From an uncultured Flavihumibacter sp. (lineage in GTDB: Bacteria > Bacteroidota > Bacteroidia > Chitinophagales > Chitinophagaceae), in assembly GCA_946482545.1 (NCBI GenBank), contig CAMLRX010000173.1, forward strand, positions 1 to 8,960: DNA of 8,960 nt, given 5' to 3'. Made by a program: the position numbers and the translations under genes. The notes under the pieces were generated by a model. That model was not told the origin of the DNA and did no database searches. It saw nothing but the letters and a program-made list of their open reading frames with translations. Below are positions 5,717 to 8,960 of this stretch, one piece after another. How positions within the stretch are numbered: the stretch's first letter is position 1; each line of letters opens with the position of its first letter.

Positions 5717-6503
5717 CCGAATTCCCTTTGGTGAATCTTTTGATGATACCTCTGCCGCTTTCGCGGATGAAGGTTACGATCTCATCGCGTTCATCGCTGG
5801 CGGGCAGTTCCTCTTCAATGAATTCGAGGGCCTGACTGGTGTTCCTTCCTTTGTTGTAGATGATGCGGTAGATATCGAGAATGTGGTTGATTTTTTCGAT
5901 GCTATACCCGCGGCGCTTCAGTCCAACGGAGTTTACGCCGGAATAACTTAAAGGCGTACGGGCCGCTTTAATATAAGGGGGAACATCTTTGGAAACGAGG
6001 GAACCACCTGCAATAAATGCGTGCTGACCAATGTGCACGAACTGGTGCACAGCGCAAACCCCGCCCATTCCTACGTGATCGCCCAATACAACGTGTCCTG
6101 CAAGTTGGGTACTGTTGCTGAGCGTGCAGTTGTTACCGATAATGCAATCGTGCCCGATGTGCGTGTAGGCGAGGATCCAGCAATTGTTGCCGATCACAGT
6201 TTTCCAGCGGTCGGTGGTACCTCGGTGAATGGTCACAAATTCGCGGATCACGCAATTGTCGCCGATTTCAACCGTGGTTTTTTCGCCGGTATATTTTCTG
6301 TCTTGCGGAAGTGCGCCCAGTACTGCTCCGGGAAAGATCATGCAGTTCTTTCCGATGCGGGTACCTTCCATGATGGTCACGTTGGAACCTATCCAGGTGC
6401 CTTCGCCGATCTCTACATCGGGATGTATTACGGTAAAGGGGTCGATCTTTACGTTCGTGGCGAGTTTGGCATTCGGATGGATATAGGTATGTGGATGGAT
6501 CAT
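5706..6503 (-). CDS. lpxA: UDP-N-acetylglucosamine acyltransferase LpxA
   Basis: LpxA moves a 3-hydroxyacyl chain from ACP to the 3-hydroxyl of UDP-GlcNAc, the first step of lipid A synthesis, as a cytosolic trimer. The 265-residue product has an N-terminal left-handed beta-helix made of hexapeptide repeats (about 1-185) and a helical C-terminus (about 195-260). H118 in HIGHDC is the catalytic base (E. coli H125); H115, H137 (LAGH) and H153 (AVHQF) match E. coli H122, H144 and H160. G166 aligns with the hydrocarbon-ruler glycine G173 of E. coli, compatible with a long acyl chain. DVPPY (173-177) is the usual conserved turn. It starts 23 nt after lpxC-fabZ and overlaps the ABC ATPase start, so it sits in the middle of an operon. 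Confidence 0.96.
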   Translation of the reverse strand: MIHPHTYIHPNAKLATNVKIDPFTVIHPDVEIGEGTWIGSNVTIMEGTRIGKNCMIFPGAVLGALPQDRKYTGEKTTVEIGDNCVIREFVTIHRGTTDRWKTVIGNNCWILAYTHIGHDCIIGNNCTLSNSTQLAGHVVLGDHVGMGGVCAVHQFVHIGQHAFIAGGSLVSKDVPPYIKAARTPLSYSGVNSVGLKRRGYSIEKINHILDIYRIIYNKGRNTSQALEFIEEELPASDERDEIVTFIRESGRGIIKRFTKGNSDED

Positions 6504-6526
6504 GCTGAATGAAAGTTAATAAAGGA

Positions 6527-7936
6527 TTAGGCTTCTCTTTTAACGAGTTGCGCCACAAGATCTGCTTCGGTGGCTACTTTATTGCCTACATACACTGTTC
6601 CTTTCATTTCACAGATCCCTCTGCGGATGGGGGCGGAGAGTTCCATTTTCAGTAAAAGTGTATCGCCTGGCACAACTTGCTGCCTGAATTTACAATTGTC
6701 GATTTTAAGGAAATAAGTATCGTACTGGCCCGGGGGCATGGCATTGATGCAGAGAATACCTCCCGTTTGCGCCAGCGCTTCCACCTGCAATACGCCGGGC
6801 ATTACGGGGTTTCCGGGGAAATGTCCCTGGAAGAACTGCTCGTTGAACGTGACGTTCTTCACCCCGATGATGTGCTTGTCGCTCATTTCGATCACTTTAT
6901 CGATGAGCAGGAACGGGTAGCGGTGTGGTAATGTTTTTTCGATCTGGAGCAGGTTGTAAACCGGTTCCTGGTTGGGATCGTATACTGGAACATCTTTGAT
7001 GTGCTTGTTCTTCTTGATGTATTCCTTGATCTTTTTCGCGAAAGCCACGTTGGTGCTGTGTCCGGGGCGGTTCGCGATGATGCGTGCCTTAATGGGGTAG
7101 CCGATCAGTGCGAGATCGCCCACCACGTCGAGCAGTTTGTGGCGTGCGGGTTCGTTGGGAAAACGGAGTTCTAGGTTATTAAGGTAACCTTCTCCGATCA
7201 CTTCGATCTTTTCTTTACCGAAAACTTTTGCGAGGCGGTCGGCTTCTGCTTCGGTCAGGGGTTTGTCTACCACCACGATCGCGTTATTGATATCACCTCC
7301 TTTGATGAGGTTGTTGTCGAGCAGCATTTCCAGTTCGTGGAGGAAGCAGAACGTGCGGCAGGCGGCGATTTCGTTTTTAAAGTCGCTCATCCTTTTCAGG
7401 CCTGCGTGTTGCGTGCCCAGCACAGGGGAGTTGAAATCGATCAGCGTGGTGATTTTATAATCCATGGAAGGCATGGCCACCATTTCCACGCGTTTGGCTT
7501 CATCGTAGAAGTTGATGTTCTGGTCGATGCTGTACCATATTTTCGCGGCTTCCTGTTCAGTAACGCCGGATTTTTCTATCAGTTCGATGAACGGGCGGGA
7601 ACTACCGTCCATAATGGGAATTTCGGGGCCGTCCACTTCAATCAGAACGTTATCTACGCCAAGACCCACCAGTGCGGCCAGGATGTGTTCCACGGTACTT
7701 ACTTTGGCGCCGTTGTGTTCGAGGGTGGTGCCGCGGCTGGTATCCGAAACATAATCGCAATCCGCTTTTACCACGGGCTGACCGGGAAGGTCAATTCTTT
7801 TGAACTGGAAACCGAAGCCGGGATTGGCGGGTTTCAGGGTCATGTTCACTTTAGCGCCGGTATGCAGTCCTGTGCCGAAAATGCTTATATCTGACTTAAT
7901 CGTATGTTGCTTATCCGGGTTGAATTGGTTATCCAT
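6527..7936 (-). CDS. lpxC/fabZ: Bifunctional LpxC deacetylase / FabZ 3-hydroxyacyl-ACP dehydratase
   Basis: This 469-residue fusion joins two enzymes. Residues about 10-310 are LpxC, the zinc deacetylase of UDP-3-O-acyl-GlcNAc and the committed step of lipid A synthesis: E83 and H84 in VEHILAAL, H266 and D270 in RHKLLD, and H293 in PGHS supply the base, zinc ligands and general acid. Residues about 325-466 are FabZ, which dehydrates 3-hydroxyacyl-ACP in fatty acid synthesis: LPHRYPFLLID (336-346), catalytic H372 in GHFPGNPVMPG, and E386 in VEALAQ. A lysine-rich linker (about 301-315) joins them. Such fusions are known in Bacteroidota. Both sites look intact. It is followed by lpxA after 23 nt and preceded by the M28 gene after 48 nt, with a promoter-like box in that gap. 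Confidence 0.96.
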   Translation of the reverse strand: MDNQFNPDKQHTIKSDISIFGTGLHTGAKVNMTLKPANPGFGFQFKRIDLPGQPVVKADCDYVSDTSRGTTLEHNGAKVSTVEHILAALVGLGVDNVLIEVDGPEIPIMDGSSRPFIELIEKSGVTEQEAAKIWYSIDQNINFYDEAKRVEMVAMPSMDYKITTLIDFNSPVLGTQHAGLKRMSDFKNEIAACRTFCFLHELEMLLDNNLIKGGDINNAIVVVDKPLTEAEADRLAKVFGKEKIEVIGEGYLNNLELRFPNEPARHKLLDVVGDLALIGYPIKARIIANRPGHSTNVAFAKKIKEYIKKNKHIKDVPVYDPNQEPVYNLLQIEKTLPHRYPFLLIDKVIEMSDKHIIGVKNVTFNEQFFQGHFPGNPVMPGVLQVEALAQTGGILCINAMPPGQYDTYFLKIDNCKFRQQVVPGDTLLLKMELSAPIRRGICEMKGTVYVGNKVATEADLVAQLVKREA

Positions 7937-7965
7937 TGTGGTTGTTATGCCTTTGGTAAAGTGGG

Positions 7966-7973
7966 CAAAGATA
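7966..7973 (-). promoter_or_regulatory. Candidate -7 promoter box for the lpx operon
   Basis: The minus strand reads TATCTTTG, an exact TAnnTTTG match, 29 nt upstream of the lpxC-fabZ ATG. About 20 nt further up is TTCG (7997-7994), a poor -33 match inside the end of the M28 gene. It could let lpxC-fabZ, lpxA and the ABC gene be transcribed independently of the peptidase gene. Confidence 0.4.
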
Positions 7974-7984
7974 TTGAATTCCGC

Positions 7985-8960
7985 TTAACGTAGCGAACCG
8001 GAATCTACTCTTGAGGGGGTATCTTTCCCCGCGACGATGGACCTGCTGCTGAGGGCTATGGCACGGATAATTTTTGTCATGTTCTCCAGATCGAGGGTTG
8101 CCAGTTCATCTTCTACGGTATGGTAATGCTTTTCGCTGTCCATTTTGGAGGTGGAGATGGTATGGGCCGGAACGCCGAGCCGGGCGAGGGTGGCGTTATC
8201 GGATCGGTAGAAGAGGTCCTGGTCGGGATATGGATCGGGGTGGAAGGTGAAATCGGTTCCTTCCAGGTTCTTTGCCAGTATTTTACCCATATCCGTTTTT
8301 TCATATCCTGTGATGTAGGCGCTGTTTTTTCCCCATTTTGAATCAGTGCCGATCATTTCTATATTGAACATGGCCATTACCTGGTCGGGGTTGAACTGGC
8401 GGGAAAAGTACTGGGAGCCGTATCCGCCCACTTCTTCGGCGGTAAAAGCCGCGAAAACGATACTTCTTTCATTGTTTTTCTGCTTAGCGAAATACTGCGC
8501 CAGCATCATCACGGCGGTAGTGCCCGCGGCATCGTCGTTGGCCCCGTTGTAAATGGAGTCGCCGTTTACAGCCTTACCGATCCCGAGATGGTCGTAGTGA
8601 CCCGAAAATATCACGTATTCATCTGGTTTCGACTTGCCGGGAAGGATGCCCACTACATTGGCGAGGGGCTTTTCCTCCGTATTGTTTTCGGCGGAAACCG
8701 ATAAAGTGCTGATGGGGTCGGAGGTGAGCACGAATACCACACTGGCCGCATCGCTCATCCGGTCCTGCTTGTAATTTTTCAACCTTTTAAAAATGGAAGT
8801 GTGCGCCGGGTCAACAGCCACGATAACCGGTTCCGCGCTGGTGAGCAGCGGTAACCCTTTGGCACGGAAATCATCCTCCTTAGAGATGTTGATGATCTTG
8901 TAGGAGCCGGGCAGTTTGATGTCTATCTTTTTTTCTATGGAAAGCAGGATGATGTTTTCT
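7985..8960 (-). CDS. M28 family zinc aminopeptidase (5' end beyond the window)
   Basis: The frame is open from the right edge to the stop at 7985, giving 325 visible residues; the true start and any signal peptide lie outside. A GTG at 8821 is in frame but coding similarity continues upstream, so it is internal. The M28 two-zinc site is visible (numbering from the edge): H121 in SGHYDHLG, D142 in GANDDAAG, E175-E176 in TAEE, E201 in NIEMIG and H280 in HYHTVED. Many M28 enzymes have Asp where E201 stands; Glu can still bind zinc. The FYRSDN and GVPAHT motifs before the last histidine are usual in Bacteroidota members. Such enzymes remove N-terminal amino acids from peptides, generally after export. 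It is followed by lpxC-fabZ after 48 nt; a functional link to lipid A is not implied. Confidence 0.9.
   Translation of the reverse strand, partial: ENIILLSIEKKIDIKLPGSYKIINISKEDDFRAKGLPLLTSAEPVIVAVDPAHTSIFKRLKNYKQDRMSDAASVVFVLTSDPISTLSVSAENNTEEKPLANVVGILPGKSKPDEYVIFSGHYDHLGIGKAVNGDSIYNGANDDAAGTTAVMMLAQYFAKQKNNERSIVFAAFTAEEVGGYGSQYFSRQFNPDQVMAMFNIEMIGTDSKWGKNSAYITGYEKTDMGKILAKNLEGTDFTFHPDPYPDQDLFYRSDNATLARLGVPAHTISTSKMDSEKHYHTVEDELATLDLENMTKIIRAIALSSRSIVAGKDTPSRVDSGSLR

Noticed and set aside
6021..6512. 163-codon plus-strand open frame
   Set aside because: It is antisense to the lpxA hexapeptide repeats; its periodic His/Asp/Val pattern mirrors the repeats of the real gene.
7337..7894. 185-codon plus-strand open frame
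   Set aside because: It is antisense to the LpxC domain, with a low-complexity Phe/Gly/His-rich product typical of a shadow of a conserved gene.
8819..8821. GTG as the true start of the M28 gene
   Set aside because: The same frame continues without a stop to the window edge with protein-like sequence, so the gene begins outside the window.

Overview
The window looks like chromosomal DNA of a Bacteroidota bacterium, probably of the Chitinophagaceae type. The evidence is a single-chain LpxC-FabZ fusion, an SPII lipoprotein with a Cys-Lys-Lys-Asp start, three perfect TAnnTTTG promoter boxes placed just upstream of genes, almost no Shine-Dalgarno sequences, and the M23 and M28 peptidase subfamilies present. 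I see no insertion sequence, phage gene, CRISPR array, tRNA or rRNA. Most of the window is ordinary core genome, and no clearly new multi-gene system is visible. The least explained parts are the convergent spacer at 4379-4719 and the thioredoxin promoter.

Layout. Positions 1-1504, minus strand: a secreted endonuclease/exonuclease/phosphatase-family enzyme, followed after 2 nt by a cytosolic-looking M23 peptidase that runs off the left edge. Positions 1597-3346, plus strand: D-lactate dehydrogenase (ldhA), then a DUF92 membrane protein, spaced like an operon. Positions 3497-4378, plus strand: a lipoprotein with a polysaccharide lyase family 14-like domain. Positions 4379-4719: a convergent intergenic region with a long interrupted inverted repeat and a strongly G-over-C skewed tract, probably the termination zone for both flanking genes. 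Positions 4720-8960, minus strand, in transcription order from the right edge: an M28 peptidase (5' end missing), lpxC-fabZ, lpxA, a lone ABC ATPase overlapping lpxA by 11 bp, and a thioredoxin with its own likely promoter.

How the genes work together. LpxA and LpxC catalyse the first two steps of lipid A synthesis. FabZ draws on the same 3-hydroxyacyl-ACP pool for fatty acid elongation, so the fused protein and its operon sit at the branch between phospholipid and lipopolysaccharide. The ABC ATPase is translationally coupled to lpxA, but no permease is encoded here. Thioredoxin appears separately controlled: a TAnnTTTG box lies beneath a Crp/Fnr-like palindrome centred about 42 bp upstream of the expected transcription start. 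The M23, EEP, PL14-like and M28 proteins are hydrolytic or lytic enzymes typical of polymer-degrading Bacteroidota.
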